This document shows, piece by piece, positions 37,370 to 47,104 of a DNA stretch of 64,000 nucleotides. Under the pieces are notes generated by a model that saw nothing but the letters and a program-made list of their open reading frames with translations, made no database searches and had not been told where the DNA came from. This DNA comes from Mycobacterium colombiense CECT 3035 (GTDB lineage Bacteria; Actinomycetota; Actinomycetes; Mycobacteriales; Mycobacteriaceae): assembly GCF_002105755.1 (NCBI RefSeq), contig NZ_CP020821.1:2790001-2854000 (forward strand), given 5' to 3'. Position 1 is the stretch's first letter, and each line of letters starts with the position of its first letter. The position numbers and the translations under genes were made by a program.

Positions 37370-39733
37370 CTACGAATCGCCGGTTTGGTCGGAATCCTCG
37401 GATTCGGCGTCCTTCGCGGGGTCCTCGATAACCTGATATGCCGGATCGAGCATGGAGATGGCCCGCGTGCCGGACTGGCGCGCCTTCCCGGTGATCCGCA
37501 GCACCTGACCGGGCTGGATGTCCGCACCGCCGTTGCCCGGGCGGAACGTGACGGTCATTTCGCCGGTGCTGTCTCCGATGACGATCTGCCGGTGGGTCCG
37601 GCCGCGGGTCGTGACGTCTTCAACCTCGGTGACCCGCCCCTCGACGCTGGCGCGCTGCCCGGAGATCAGGCCCGCCACCATGATCACCGACCGGGGCCGA
37701 TCTGGATGTTCGTACGCGTCCACCTTCCGGTCCTCGTCCTGGGACACCCACGCCTCGATCTTGTCGATGCCCTCCCCGATCTTTTGCTCGAAGGTATCGG
37801 GGTAGGCCTCCCTGATCCTCGATTCGACGTCGTAGGGCACGATCGTCGCCGCGGCGTCGGGGATGAGGCTGACCGCCCGCGAGATCTTGTCGGCGGTGCG
37901 GTCGTGCAGCAGCCGGCCCAACAGCCGGGCGAAGGTCCGGCGCGGCAGCAGCACCGTCACGTTGGTGCGCGCGTTCTCCTCGCGCGCCTTGGCCACCAGC
38001 AGTTGCGCGGCCCGGCTGATCCGGCGGTCGGGGCAGTCCACGATCCGCAGCGGAGTGTCGAGTTCGAAATGGTCCCAACGCTTTCGCAGCAGCGCCGCGT
38101 GGGCCGGGTCGACCATGAAGTGCACCGCGATCAGCTCGTCGGCCCGCAATCCCCGGCCGTAGCGCAACGCCTCGATCACCGCCAGGTCGACGGAGTCGAC
38201 GAACACGAACACCCGGTGCCGCGAGTACTTCACCAACTCCGGGCGGTCGGTGCGGAACATCTCGAGAATCGCCGCCTCGGCGCGGTATTCGCGGTTGAGG
38301 CGGGTCAGCATGAACACCAGCAGGGGGAAGACGACGACCACCAGCCAGGCGCCCTCGGTGAACTTCGCCACCGCGAAGATCCCCACCACGATCGTCGACA
38401 GGACCGCGGCGGACAGGTTGATCGCCAGCCGGCGGCGCCAGCCCGGTTCCCGGTGCGTCAAATGGTGTTTGGTCATCCCGTAGCCGGCCATCGAGAAGCC
38501 GGTGAACACGCCGATCGCATAGAACGGCACCAGCGCGTTCACGGACCCGCCGGTGGCCACCAGCAACGCGACCGAGAGCGCCGTCAGCGTGATGATCCCA
38601 TTCGAAAACACCAGCCGATGCCCACGTTTGGTGAGCTGCCGGGGCAGGAAGCGATCCTCGGCGACGAAACTGGCCAGGGCTGGAAAGCCGTTGAAGCTGG
38701 TGTTCGCGCCGGTGAACAAGATCGCGGCCGTGGCCGCCTGGACCAGGACGTAGAAGACGTCGCCGACGGCGCCGCTGCCGAAGACGGCGCGGCCGATCTG
38801 CGACAGCACCGAGGGGTACTCCGTCAGATAGGGCGTCGCGTGGGTGACGTGGGCCAGGTAGGCGACACCGGCCAGTAGCAGGCCGAGGACGGTGGCCATC
38901 GCGGTCAGCACTCGACGCGCGTTGCGGCCCTGCGGCTTTCGGAAGTAGTCGACCGTGTTGGAGATGGCCTCGACCCCGGTCAGCGACGAACCGCCGTTGG
39001 CGAACGCCCGCAGCAGCACCAAGATCGTGGCGCCCAGCACCAGCCCGTTGCCCTGGTGCACCGGCACCGTCCCGGCCATGTGGGCGGGATCGTAGATCGG
39101 CAGGTTGCCGATGGCCGCGCGGACGACCCCGATCACGATGGTCAGCCCGACCATGACGATGAAGGAATAGGTCGCCACCGCGAACGGCAATCCCGCTTCC
39201 TTGAGGCCCCGCAGGTTGGCGTAGCAGATGATCAGCACCACGGCGACGGTCAGTTCGAGGCTGTACGGCCCCAGCGGCGGAATCGCCGAAACCACCGCGA
39301 CGGTGCCGGCGGCCGACTGCACCGCGACCGTCACCACATAGTCGATCAACAGGGCCGCGGCGGCGATCTGCGCGACCCGCGGCCCGAAATTGTCGCGCGC
39401 GACGATGTAGGAACCGCCGGCCCGGGTGTAGGCCATCACCACCTGCCGGTACGACGCGGCCACCAGCACCAGGATCAGCAGGATGACTCCGGTGATGGGC
39501 AGCAGCAGCAGGAACGCGGCCAGGCCGGCGTGGGGCAACAGTTCGATCAGGATCTGCTCGGGACCGTACGCGACCGAGGACACGGCGTCAGGCGAAAGTG
39601 CACCCAGCGCAACGGAATTCGACAGCTTCTCGGAAGCGATGTCCTCGGTGATCAGCGGCTTACCGAGAAACACCCGCTTGGCGATGTCCCCTAGCGACAG
39701 CGGGATCCGCAGCTTGCCTGTCGAACCGGTCAC
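37370..39733 (-). CDS. APC-family amino-acid permease with C-terminal OB-fold
   Basis: A 787-residue protein. Residues 1-490 or so are an amino acid-polyamine-organocation transporter with about twelve membrane helices. GALSPDAVSSVAYGPEQIL and the Gly-rich TRAGGSYIVARDNFG helix are typical. A cytosolic alpha/beta domain follows (RHRVFVFVDSVDLAVIEALR onward). The last 100 residues form an OB-fold-like segment (ASVEGRVTEVEDVTTRGR to TGKARQSG). In H37Rv a similar permease (Rv2690c) and a separate OB-fold gene (Rv2694c) lie near ceoBC, as I recall. The GTG at 39733 was chosen because AAGGA lies 8 nt upstream. An upstream GTG at 39784 is possible. Substrate unknown. Confidence 0.85.
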   Translation of the reverse strand: MTGSTGKLRIPLSLGDIAKRVFLGKPLITEDIASEKLSNSVALGALSPDAVSSVAYGPEQILIELLPHAGLAAFLLLLPITGVILLILVLVAASYRQVVMAYTRAGGSYIVARDNFGPRVAQIAAAALLIDYVVTVAVQSAAGTVAVVSAIPPLGPYSLELTVAVVLIICYANLRGLKEAGLPFAVATYSFIVMVGLTIVIGVVRAAIGNLPIYDPAHMAGTVPVHQGNGLVLGATILVLLRAFANGGSSLTGVEAISNTVDYFRKPQGRNARRVLTAMATVLGLLLAGVAYLAHVTHATPYLTEYPSVLSQIGRAVFGSGAVGDVFYVLVQAATAAILFTGANTSFNGFPALASFVAEDRFLPRQLTKRGHRLVFSNGIITLTALSVALLVATGGSVNALVPFYAIGVFTGFSMAGYGMTKHHLTHREPGWRRRLAINLSAAVLSTIVVGIFAVAKFTEGAWLVVVVFPLLVFMLTRLNREYRAEAAILEMFRTDRPELVKYSRHRVFVFVDSVDLAVIEALRYGRGLRADELIAVHFMVDPAHAALLRKRWDHFELDTPLRIVDCPDRRISRAAQLLVAKAREENARTNVTVLLPRRTFARLLGRLLHDRTADKISRAVSLIPDAAATIVPYDVESRIREAYPDTFEQKIGEGIDKIEAWVSQDEDRKVDAYEHPDRPRSVIMVAGLISGQRASVEGRVTEVEDVTTRGRTHRQIVIGDSTGEMTVTFRPGNGGADIQPGQVLRITGKARQSGTRAISMLDPAYQVIEDPAKDAESEDSDQTGDS

Positions 39734-39816
39734 GAGCACCGTCCTTCCCCGGAGAACGTGAGACTCCTTCGATGCATTGTGCACGCTCGCCCGCCCCGGG
39801 CGCCCGCGCGGCGCGG

Positions 39817-40902
39817 CTAACTCAGCCGCTGCACGGCGGCGGCGATCCGCTCGTCGCTGGCGGTCAGCGCAACCCGCACGTGCTGCGCGCCGCGCGGCCC
39901 GTAGAAATCACCCGGCGCCACCAGGATGCCGCGCTGCGCCAGCCAGGCGACGCTGTCGTGGCACGGTTCGCCGCGGGTGGCCCACAGATAGAGGCCGGCT
40001 TCGGAGTAGTCGATGGTGAATCCGGCAGAACGCAACGCGGGCAGCAGCGCCGCGCGGCGCCGTTCGTAGCGCTCCCGCTGCGCCAGCTCGTGGGCGTCGT
40101 CGTCCAGGGCGGCCACCATCGCCGCCTGCACCGGCGTCGGCACCATCATCCCGGCGTGCTTGCGCACGGCGAGCAGTTCGGCCACCAGCTCGGGGTCCCC
40201 GGCGACGAAACCGGCCCGGTACCCGGCCAGCGAGGAGCTCTTCGACAGGGAGTGGATCGCGAGCAGGCCGGCATGATCGCCGTCGCACACCGAGGGATGC
40301 AGGATCGACAGCGGCTGCTCGTCCCAGCCCAGCCCCAGATAGCACTCGTCGGAGGCCACCAGGCAGCCCCTGTCGCGCGCCCAGCCGACCACCTTGCGCA
40401 GGTGATCGACGCCCAGGACGCGTCCGGTCGGATTGCTCGGCGAGTTCAGGTAGTACAGCGACGGCGATTGCGGGCCCAGCTGGGTCAGCGAATCCGCGCG
40501 CGACACCCGCGCCCCCGCCAGCCGGGCCCCGACGTCGTAGGTCGGATACGCCAGCTCGGGCACCACGACGAGGTCCGCGGGGCCCAGGCCCAGCAGCGTG
40601 GGCAGCCAGGCGATCAGCTCCTTGCTGCCGATGACCGGGAGCACGGCCGCCTCGGTCAGCCCGGTGATGCCGAACCGGCGATTCAGCGCCGCGACCGCCG
40701 ATTCGCGCAATTGGGCGGTGCCCACGGTGGCGGGATAGCCCGACGCCGACGCGGCCGCGGCCAGCGCGTCGGAGATCACCGGGGCGACCGGGTCCACCGG
40801 GGTGCCGACGGAGAGGTCGACGATCCCGTCCCGATGAGCGCCGGCCTGCGCTTTCGCGTCGGCCAGGGTGTCCCAGGGGAACTCCGGCAGGGACTCCGAC
40901 AC
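39817..40902 (-). CDS. dapC: N-succinyldiaminopimelate aminotransferase DapC
   Basis: A 361-residue class I/II PLP-dependent aminotransferase, nearly the length of Rv1178. The Schiff-base lysine is in IHSLSKSSSLAGYRAGF. Cofactor-contacting residues are in YYLNSPSNPTGRVL and VASDECYLGLGWDE, and the carboxylate-binding Arg is near HVRVALT. It uses glutamate to aminate N-succinyl-2-amino-6-ketopimelate in the lysine/peptidoglycan pathway. The GTG at 40902 lies 41 nt downstream of the fdxC stop on the same strand, so the two form a unit, as in other mycobacteria. Confidence 0.9.
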   Translation of the reverse strand: MSESLPEFPWDTLADAKAQAGAHRDGIVDLSVGTPVDPVAPVISDALAAAASASGYPATVGTAQLRESAVAALNRRFGITGLTEAAVLPVIGSKELIAWLPTLLGLGPADLVVVPELAYPTYDVGARLAGARVSRADSLTQLGPQSPSLYYLNSPSNPTGRVLGVDHLRKVVGWARDRGCLVASDECYLGLGWDEQPLSILHPSVCDGDHAGLLAIHSLSKSSSLAGYRAGFVAGDPELVAELLAVRKHAGMMVPTPVQAAMVAALDDDAHELAQRERYERRRAALLPALRSAGFTIDYSEAGLYLWATRGEPCHDSVAWLAQRGILVAPGDFYGPRGAQHVRVALTASDERIAAAVQRLS

Positions 40903-40943
40903 CGCCGGCCGGCGCTTTTTGAGCTGGTGTGGCACCGGGCCGC

Positions 40944-41270
40944 TCAGTCGCCTTCGCCCTGCGGCGGCAGATCCTTGACCACTTGCGGGTCGTTCTCGGT
41001 CATGCCGACCTTGGCCGCACCGCCGGGCGATCCCAGCTCGGCGAAGAAGTCGGCGTTGATCTGCGTGTACTGGCTCCACTGGTCCGGCACGTCGTCTTCG
41101 TAGTAGATCGCTTCGACGGGGCAGACCGGCTCGCACGCGCCGCAGTCGACGCATTCGTCGGGGTGGATGTAGAGCATCCGAGCGCCCTCATAGATGCAGT
41201 CGACCGGGCACTCCTCGATACACGCCTTGTCCTTGATGTCGACACAGGGTTCGGCGATCGTGTACGTCAC
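40944..41270 (-). CDS. fdxC: 7Fe ferredoxin FdxC
   Basis: A 108-residue ferredoxin with one 3Fe-4S and one 4Fe-4S cluster. The N-terminal set is CVDIKDKACIEECPVDCIYE, and the second is CVDCGACEPVCPVEAIYYED. The acidic C-terminal extension (QWSQYTQINADFFAEL) is characteristic of actinobacterial FdxC. It carries electrons to cytochromes P450 or other oxidoreductases. The GTG at 41270 has GGAGGA 7 nt upstream. Head gene of fdxC-dapC. Confidence 0.93.
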   Translation of the reverse strand: MTYTIAEPCVDIKDKACIEECPVDCIYEGARMLYIHPDECVDCGACEPVCPVEAIYYEDDVPDQWSQYTQINADFFAELGSPGGAAKVGMTENDPQVVKDLPPQGEGD

Positions 41271-41656
41271 AGACGTCTCCTCCATGTACTAGTCCGTGTA
41301 CCAGGCTGAAATGTTGGGCTGTTCAGCTCGCACCGGCGCGTCCGACCGCTTCCGATGAAGCTTTCGGTTACTGATACTAGACGTTGCAGATACAGGTCAA
41401 CCATTCGGCGCGCCTGTCCGTATACAGATTTAAGACCGACAGTCTCGGAGGCCGCGACCGGGTCCCGTTTCGCCGAGGGCGAACGCCGCCAACATGCCGC
41501 TGACCTGCGAAGAGTAACGCCGCGGCTGCGGCGTTCGATAGCTCTTGCGTTGCGAGTACGCTCGCGGGGCCTGGTAATCTCAACCGGAGGACGGCAACCG
41601 CTGGGCAGATGTTCTCGCCGTAATAGCGGTGCATTAATTGGGGAAGGTGTCCACAC
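41271..41656. other. Divergent intergenic region, fdxC / TB8.4-like gene
   Basis: A 386-bp region with AT-rich patches around 41365-41440 in a GC-rich setting. It holds the candidate fdxC promoter and the GGAAGG Shine-Dalgarno of the gene at 41657. A TAATCT near 41574 could be the -10 for that gene. In H37Rv I recall fadH (Rv1175c) and Rv1176c in this interval. No trace of them is visible. Confidence 0.5.
41374..41400 (-). promoter_or_regulatory. Candidate fdxC promoter
   Basis: Minus-strand TTGACC (41395-41400) and TAGTAT (41374-41379) with a 15-bp spacer, about 100 nt upstream of the fdxC GTG. Both hexamers are near sigma-A consensus, though the spacer is short. Confidence 0.35.
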
Positions 41657-41989
41657 ATGAGGCTGTCGTTGAGCAAATTGGGCGTTGCGGTTGGCAGCGC
41701 GGCGGTGGCGTTGACCGCCGCGGCCGGGGTCGCTTCGGCCGACCCGTCGGACGCGATCATCAACACCACCTGCAACTACGGGCAGGTCATCGCGGCACTG
41801 AACGCGACCGACCCGGCTGCTGCCCAGCAGCTGAACTCGTCGCCGGTGGCGCAGTCCTACATCCGCAACTTCCTGGCGGCGCCGCCGCCGAAGCGCCAGC
41901 AGATGGCGCAGCAGATTCAGGCCATGCCGTCGGCGCAGAAGTACTACGACGACATCAACCAGGTCGCGGTCACCTGTAACAACTACTGA
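41657..41989 (+). CDS. Secreted TB8.4-like / haemophore-related protein (Rv1174c-like)
   Basis: A 110-residue secreted protein with a signal peptide (residues 1-28) ending VASADP. The mature part has two cysteines, in NTTCNYGQVIAALNATDP and in the terminal VTCNNY, which probably form a disulfide. AQSYIRNFLAAPPPKRQQM is the conserved core. The H37Rv counterpart is the low-molecular-weight T-cell antigen TB8.4 and has the same length. The family resembles mycobacterial haem-binding haemophores, but haem binding by this one is not shown. GGAAGG precedes the ATG by 9 nt. Confidence 0.9.
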   Translation: MRLSLSKLGVAVGSAAVALTAAAGVASADPSDAIINTTCNYGQVIAALNATDPAAAQQLNSSPVAQSYIRNFLAAPPPKRQQMAQQIQAMPSAQKYYDDINQVAVTCNNY

Positions 41990-42013
41990 GCCGATCGCTC
42001 CGCACGAAGCGGT

Positions 42014-42778
42014 TCAGTAACCGCCGAGCAGGCGGCGCACCCGGCCCAGGGTTTCCGGCCCGACGCGGCTGCGAATGCGTGATGGATCTGCGGGTCTACG
42101 TCCCCAGAGCAGCAGCACGCGCGCGGCCGCGTCGGTTTCCAGGGTGGCCGGGCCGTCCGGTTCGGCAAATCCGATGGTGACCTGATCCGGATCGGCGGCC
42201 ACGACGACGTCGTCGGTGCCGTCGGCTCGCAGGCGGGCCTCGATGCGCTCACCCGGCTTCAGCTGCTTGGCCCCTTTCGCGAGCAGCGGCCTGCCGACCG
42301 CGAGGACGCTGTGCGTGGTCATCCACGGCTCGGCCAACCGGGCCCGGGCGGCCGGTTCGTCGCCGGTGATGTCCCAGCTGTGCAGGACGAGCTCCTCGCG
42401 CATGTGCTCGGCGAACCACGGCACCTTCATGGTGCGGCCGGTCCACGCGACATCGGTGTCGGCGGACACCCCTTCGGCGGCCGCCGCAACGTCGTTCAGT
42501 GTGGCCATCCGCTCGGTCAAGGCGTCCCACAGGTCCGCGTCGTTCAGGGCGCGCAACGGAGCCTCACGTTCCTCGAAGTCGCGGGTGGCGACGGGCTCAC
42601 CCGCCAGATGGCCGCCGAGCACCCTGGCGAGTTCTTCGGCGTTTCCGGCCTGATGCACGACGATGTCGCGCACCGTCCAGGCTTCACACCAGGTGCCGGC
42701 GTCTGGTCCGTGTCTGCGGACCGCATCCACGAACGGAGCCCACTCGGGAAATCGGTCGTCGTCGATTCGTCGCTTCAC
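42014..42778 (-). CDS. Maleylpyruvate isomerase-family (DinB-like) mycothiol-dependent enzyme
   Basis: A 254-residue protein with an N-terminal DinB/MDMPI four-helix domain. The metal-binding His is in WTVRDIVVHQAGNAEELA, with further His residues in FAEHMREELVLHSWDITGD. The C-terminal region is an SCP2-like segment. The family uses mycothiol as a cofactor in some members. The substrate is unknown. The GTG at 42778 was chosen by eye. A TTG at 42808 in the same frame is possible, and neither has a good Shine-Dalgarno. A CGGGTATACCCG palindrome lies just upstream of the GTG. It ends 24 nt from the TB8.4-like gene, convergent. Confidence 0.8.
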   Translation of the reverse strand: MKRRIDDDRFPEWAPFVDAVRRHGPDAGTWCEAWTVRDIVVHQAGNAEELARVLGGHLAGEPVATRDFEEREAPLRALNDADLWDALTERMATLNDVAAAAEGVSADTDVAWTGRTMKVPWFAEHMREELVLHSWDITGDEPAARARLAEPWMTTHSVLAVGRPLLAKGAKQLKPGERIEARLRADGTDDVVVAADPDQVTIGFAEPDGPATLETDAAARVLLLWGRRPADPSRIRSRVGPETLGRVRRLLGGY

Positions 42779-42817
42779 GGCTCCGGGTATACCCGCCGCC
42801 TGTGACAAGCAAGCGAA

Positions 42818-45400
42818 CTACGCGGCCAGGGTCGTGTAATCGGTGGTGCGTTGCCGCCCCGGGCGGCCGATGCCCTCGGCGATCGCGATCAGCTCGGCCA
42901 CCGTCTTGGCCGAACCGTATTCCGAACCGGCCATCCGCGAGATGGTCTCCTCCATCAACGTGCCGCCCAGGTCGTTGGCGCCGCCGTTGAGCATCACCTG
43001 CGTGCGCTCGACACCGAGCTTGACCCAGCTGGTCTGAATCTGGGAAATGCGGCCGTGCAACATGATTCGAGCCAGCGCGTGCACCGCCCGGTTGTCGCGA
43101 TGGGTGGGGCCGGGACGCGACGCGCCGGCCAGGTACAGCGGCGAGCTCTGGTGCACGAACGGCAACGGCACGAATTCGGTGAAACCGCCGGTGCGGTCCT
43201 GGATGTCGCGCAGCACGTTGAGGTGGCCCACCCAGTGCCGCGGGCTGTCGACGTGCCCGTACATCATCGTCGACGACGAGCGCAGCCCCACCTCGTGTGC
43301 GGTGCTGACGATTTCGATCCACAGCGACGTCGGCAGCTTGCCCTTGGTCAGCACCCAGCGCACTTCGTCGTCCAGGATCTCGGCGGCGGTGCCGGGGATG
43401 GTGTCCAGGCCCGCCTCGCGCAGGCTGATCAGCCACTCACGAATGCTCAACCCGCTCTTGGTCACACCGTTGGCGATCTCCATCGGGGAAAACGCGTGCA
43501 CGTGCATCGACGGCACCCGCGCTTTGACCGCCCGGACCAGGTCGGCGTAGCCGGTGACCGGCAGCTCGGGGTCGATGCCGCCCTGCATGCACACCTCGGT
43601 GGCGCCTTCGACGTGCGCCTCCCAGGCACGGTCGGCGACTTCGTCGGTGGACAGCGAGTACGCGTCGGCGTCGCCCTTGCGCTGCGCGAACGCACAGAAC
43701 CGGCACCCGGTGTAGCAGATGTTGGTGAAGTTGATGTTGCGGTTCACCACGAAGGTCACGTCGTCGCCGACGGTCTCGCGGCGCAGGGTATCCGCAAGGG
43801 CGGCAACGGCTTCCAGCGCCGGACCGTCGGCGGTCGCCAGCGACAGGTATTCGCTGTCGGAGCAGCCGGCGGGGTCGCGTTCGGCGGAGCGCAGCGCCGC
43901 GAGCACGTCGGTGTCGATGCGTTCGGGGGCGCGCGCAGCCAGTTCGTGCACGTGGGCGCGGATCGATTCCCAGTCACCGAAGGCGCTGTCGATGTCGCTG
44001 CGGGTTTCGGTGTTGCGGCCTTCGCTGTCGATCGCCGCGTTGAGGTCGACCCGGCCCGAGGAGCCGACGTCGTCGGGCTCCTGCCAGGGCAGCCCCACCG
44101 GGTTGACGTCGCGAGCCAGGCCGGTCGCCGGATCGGCCAGCGCCGTCACGTGTGCGGCCACCCGCGGGTCGATCCAGGCCGAGCCCGCCTGCACGTATTT
44201 GGGCTGCGCGGTCAGCCGCTGAACCAGCTCGTAGCCGGCCTCGGCGGTCACGGCGGCCAGATCGTCCAGGGCCGGCCACGGCCGCTCCGGGTTGACGTGG
44301 TCGGGCGTCAGCGGTGAAACCCCGCCCCAGTCATCGACTCCGGCGCCGATCAGCGCCAGGCACTCGTCGCGCGACACCAGGTTGGGGGGCGCCTGAATGC
44401 GCATCCCGGGTCCGAGCACCAACCGCGCGACCGCCACCGTCGCCAGGTAATCCTCGATGCCGGCGTCGGGGACGGCGGCCATCGCGGTGTGTTCCTTGGC
44501 CCGGAAGTTCTGCACGATCACTTCCTGCACGTGACCGAACTCCTTGTGCGACTTGCGAATCGCGTGCAAGGTGTCGGCGCGCTCGGTGAGGGTCTCGCCG
44601 ATGCCGACCAGCAGGCCGGTGGTGAACGGAATCGACAACCGGCCCGCGTCGGTCAGGGCGCGCAGGCGAACGGCCGGGTCTTTGTCCGGGCTGCCGTAGT
44701 GCGCAAGCCCTTTCGTCTCGAACAGCCGGCGCGACGTGGTCTCGAGCATCATGCCCATCGACGGCGCCACCGGCTTGAGCCGCGCCATCTCCGACCAGCT
44801 CATCACGCCGGGGTTCAGGTGCGGCAGCAGGCCGGTTTCCTCCAGCACCCGGATCGCCATCGCCCGCACGTAGGACAGCGTCGAGTCGTAGCCACGCGCC
44901 TCCAGCCACTCGCGCGCCTCCGGCCAGCGGTCCTCTGGCCGATCGCCGAGGGTGAATAGCGCTTCCTTGCAACCGAGTTCGGCGCCGCGACGGGCGATGT
45001 CGAGGATCTCGTCGGGCTCCAGGTACATGCCGGCGCCCTGGGCGCGCAGCTTGCCGGGCACGGTGACGAACGTGCAGTAATGGCAGCTGTCCCGGCACAG
45101 GTGGGTGACCGGTATGAAAACCTTGCGCGAGTACGTGATCGGCAGGCCACCACCCGGTCCGCGCCGTCCCGCCGACTCCAGACCCGCGTCGCGCACCCGC
45201 GCCGCGCTGGCGCACAGATCCGCGAGATCCGCGCCGCGCGCGGTCATCGCGACCGCCGCCTCGTCGATGTTCAGCGCCACACCATCTCGAGCCCGCCGCA
45301 GAACCCGTCGCAGCGCCGACGCACTGACCTCGGTGGAGGCCTTGGCCGGAACCACAGGGTCAGGCAGAGCGGTAGGCTCCTCGCCCGGAGTCAACAGCAC
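42818..45400 (-). CDS. fbiC: F420 biosynthesis protein FbiC (FO synthase)
   Basis: An 860-residue double radical-SAM enzyme that makes FO (7,8-didemethyl-8-hydroxy-5-deazariboflavin), the chromophore precursor of coenzyme F420. The N-terminal CofG half has [10 protein letters not shown], and the C-terminal CofH half has [10 protein letters not shown], each a CxxxCxxC cluster site. The length is close to Rv1173 (856). The GTG at 45400 was chosen on that basis, with GGGAAG 10 nt upstream. An in-frame ATG at 45448 is an alternative. The frame is intact along the whole length. Confidence 0.94.
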   Translation of the reverse strand: MLLTPGEEPTALPDPVVPAKASTEVSASALRRVLRRARDGVALNIDEAAVAMTARGADLADLCASAARVRDAGLESAGRRGPGGGLPITYSRKVFIPVTHLCRDSCHYCTFVTVPGKLRAQGAGMYLEPDEILDIARRGAELGCKEALFTLGDRPEDRWPEAREWLEARGYDSTLSYVRAMAIRVLEETGLLPHLNPGVMSWSEMARLKPVAPSMGMMLETTSRRLFETKGLAHYGSPDKDPAVRLRALTDAGRLSIPFTTGLLVGIGETLTERADTLHAIRKSHKEFGHVQEVIVQNFRAKEHTAMAAVPDAGIEDYLATVAVARLVLGPGMRIQAPPNLVSRDECLALIGAGVDDWGGVSPLTPDHVNPERPWPALDDLAAVTAEAGYELVQRLTAQPKYVQAGSAWIDPRVAAHVTALADPATGLARDVNPVGLPWQEPDDVGSSGRVDLNAAIDSEGRNTETRSDIDSAFGDWESIRAHVHELAARAPERIDTDVLAALRSAERDPAGCSDSEYLSLATADGPALEAVAALADTLRRETVGDDVTFVVNRNINFTNICYTGCRFCAFAQRKGDADAYSLSTDEVADRAWEAHVEGATEVCMQGGIDPELPVTGYADLVRAVKARVPSMHVHAFSPMEIANGVTKSGLSIREWLISLREAGLDTIPGTAAEILDDEVRWVLTKGKLPTSLWIEIVSTAHEVGLRSSSTMMYGHVDSPRHWVGHLNVLRDIQDRTGGFTEFVPLPFVHQSSPLYLAGASRPGPTHRDNRAVHALARIMLHGRISQIQTSWVKLGVERTQVMLNGGANDLGGTLMEETISRMAGSEYGSAKTVAELIAIAEGIGRPGRQRTTDYTTLAA

Positions 45401-45543
45401 CTTTGTGTAACTTCCCGACGATCGAATTTCATCCGCGCGTCCCAACATGTGAAATCGTGGCACCCGTTGCGGGTCCCGTCTGGGCAACAGTCAACAGTAG
45501 CGGCACACCCGCGCGGGCAAGCGGGCGACATCCCCGCCGAGCG

Positions 45544-45959
45544 TCAGGCGCCCCGGCCGCGCCGCCACAGCACCCACACGGGCGGCGCCACCCCCAGGAC
45601 CAGCAGCAATAAGGCGCCGTAGGCCATCAGGCCGCGGCCCCCAGGATCACGTCGTCGGCCGGGCCGCCCATGCTGATCACCGCGACCGTCAGCAGCCAGG
45701 TCCACAGCGGCAGGGCCGCGAGCCGCGGCGAGCGGGTCCAGCGACCGGCGGCCCACACCAGCGCCGCGTTCACCAGTCCGGAAACGAGTCCACTGATGGG
45801 GAACGGGACCGTCCCGATGTAGAGAGGCAGCAGCAGAGCCCCGGCAAGTGCGGAGAGCACCCCGTCGACCGCCAAGAGGGCCAACACGACGAAACGGATC
45901 GCGGGGTCGGTTGCGCCGCCGTCGTCCAGGGACGCGACGCGTGGCTTGGTTTCGGTCAG
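45544..45959 (-). pseudogene. Rv1171-like small membrane protein, frame-broken
   Basis: Two frames together encode a membrane protein of about 138 residues. The first reads TETKPRVASLDDGGATDPAI, then three hydrophobic helices (LALLAVDGVLSALAGALLLP, SGLVSGLVNAALVWAAGRW, LWTWLLTVAVISMGGP), and stops at 45627. The second supplies a fourth helix, LMAYGALLLLVLGVAPPVWV, and ends RRGRGA at 45544. One extra base in the five-C run at 45638-45642 fuses them as ILGGRGLMAYG. The first codon is uncertain: CTG at 45959 abuts the stop of the 35-codon ORF upstream, and an in-frame GTG at 46004 is the nearest standard start. Confidence 0.72.
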
Positions 45960-46063
45960 GTCGGGACGCTGTCGATGTTGGACATGATGGAGCCGATAAC
46001 CCACTGCAGGCTGTCCAGCCGGTCCTGCCAGTGCTGCTGATTAGGGTCCAGGTCGGGGTCCAT
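45956..46063 (-). CDS. Small 35-residue protein downstream of mshB
   Basis: A short reading frame beginning MDPDLDPNQQHWQDRLDSLQ and ending IMSNIDSVPT. The ATG at 46063 has a strong Shine-Dalgarno (GGAAGGA, 7 nt spacing) and lies 33 nt after the mshB stop on the same strand. The TGA at 45956-45958 overlaps the apparent beginning of the Rv1171-like frame, suggesting coupled translation. The peptide looks amphipathic and acidic with two tryptophans. I do not recognise it. The ribosome site and placement argue that it is translated. Confidence 0.6.
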   Translation of the reverse strand: MDPDLDPNQQHWQDRLDSLQWVIGSIMSNIDSVPT

Positions 46064-46096
46064 GCGAATTCCTTCCGTGGCTGCCTGATTGGCAGC

Positions 46097-47008
46097 CTAC
46101 CGCGTCGGGGCGGCGGGGAAACCAAGCCCTGCGAGCAGGTCCGTCTCCCAGCCGCGCCCGTCGCGCTCCCCCGCGGCGCCGGCGGCCAGGACGTAATGCT
46201 CGTCGCCCAGTATCGGTATCGCCGCGTTGTTGGACAGCGCGCAGGCGCGGCCGGTCGGTCCGACCATCACCTGGGTGGCGTGCGCGGCGAGCGCCGCCCG
46301 CTTGGCGTCGGAGGCCTCCGGGGCGGTCTCGACGACGGCGTCGATGTCGGCGTCGGCGTAGCCGAAGGTGAACTCTTCCTTGGGCGGGATCGACCACTCG
46401 GGCCGCAGATCCTCGGGCGTCAGGGCGTCCATGGCCGCCTCGAACGTGCGCGTCGCGAACACCGACCAGTACAACTTCGGCACGGCCCAGGGCTCGCCGG
46501 GGAAGTCGGCGCCGGCCCCGGGCCCGGCCGCCGCCACGGCGGCCACCGTCACCCGGTGCGCGTGCACGTGATCGGGATGGCCGTAGCCGCCGCCCGGGTC
46601 GTAGGTCACGACGACGTGCGGGCGCTGCTCGCGGATGACGGCCACCAGCGCGCCGACGGTCTCGCGCTCGTCGGCGTCGATGAATCGCTGCCGATGCCGC
46701 CGGGGCGTGCCGCGCATGCCGGAATCGCGCCAGCGGCCGGCCCCGCCGAGGTAGTGGGGCTCGCCGATGCCCAGCGCCCGCAGCGCGGCGGTCAATTCGC
46801 CGATCCGGTAGCCGCCGAGCTGGTCCGCGCGATCGACGGCGAGTCCGGCCCAGCGATCGCCGATCACCTCGCCCTCTTCGCCGAGCGTGCAGGTGACGAC
46901 CCGGACGTCGGCCCCGCGGGCGGCATAGTGGGCGATGGTGGCGCCGGTGCCGAGGCTTTCGTCGTCGGGATGCGCGTGGACGAACAGCAGCCGCGGCGTC
47001 TCAGGCAT
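46097..47008 (-). CDS. mshB: GlcNAc-Ins deacetylase MshB (mycothiol biosynthesis)
   Basis: A 303-residue zinc-dependent deacetylase of the LmbE family. It removes acetyl from N-acetylglucosaminyl-inositol, the second committed step to mycothiol. Zinc and catalytic residues are in HAHPDDES (residues 11-18) and in [11 protein letters not shown] near residue 140. The length equals Rv1170. The start ATG at 47008 has a TAGGGT box 7 nt upstream and no Shine-Dalgarno, so it is probably leaderless. It is followed by the small 35-codon gene and the Rv1171-like gene on the same strand. Confidence 0.94.
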   Translation of the reverse strand: MPETPRLLFVHAHPDDESLGTGATIAHYAARGADVRVVTCTLGEEGEVIGDRWAGLAVDRADQLGGYRIGELTAALRALGIGEPHYLGGAGRWRDSGMRGTPRRHRQRFIDADERETVGALVAVIREQRPHVVVTYDPGGGYGHPDHVHAHRVTVAAVAAAGPGAGADFPGEPWAVPKLYWSVFATRTFEAAMDALTPEDLRPEWSIPPKEEFTFGYADADIDAVVETAPEASDAKRAALAAHATQVMVGPTGRACALSNNAAIPILGDEHYVLAAGAAGERDGRGWETDLLAGLGFPAAPTR

Positions 47009-47015
47009 GGACGGC

Positions 47016-47021
47016 ACCCTA
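47016..47021 (-). promoter_or_regulatory. Putative -10 box, leaderless mshB
   Basis: TAGGGT on the minus strand with 7 nt to the mshB ATG. Confidence 0.45.
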
Positions 47022-47092
47022 CCGTCACCGGCGCCGATTTCGGCAGCCCGGCGGCTACCCACCGGTAAGCGACAGATAGGAACGCGCACGGC

Positions 47093-47098
47093 TACTAT
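47093..47098 (+). promoter_or_regulatory. Putative -10 box, leaderless TetR gene
   Basis: TACTAT with 6 nt to the GTG at 47105. The two -10 boxes of mshB and this gene face away from each other across a gap of about 70 bp. Confidence 0.45.
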
Positions 47099-47104
47099 CA
47101 AGGG

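Noticed and set aside
41377..41775. Short minus-strand frames opposite the TB8.4-like gene
   Set aside because: They overlap the signal-peptide region of the real plus-strand gene, and their translations have no coherent domain.
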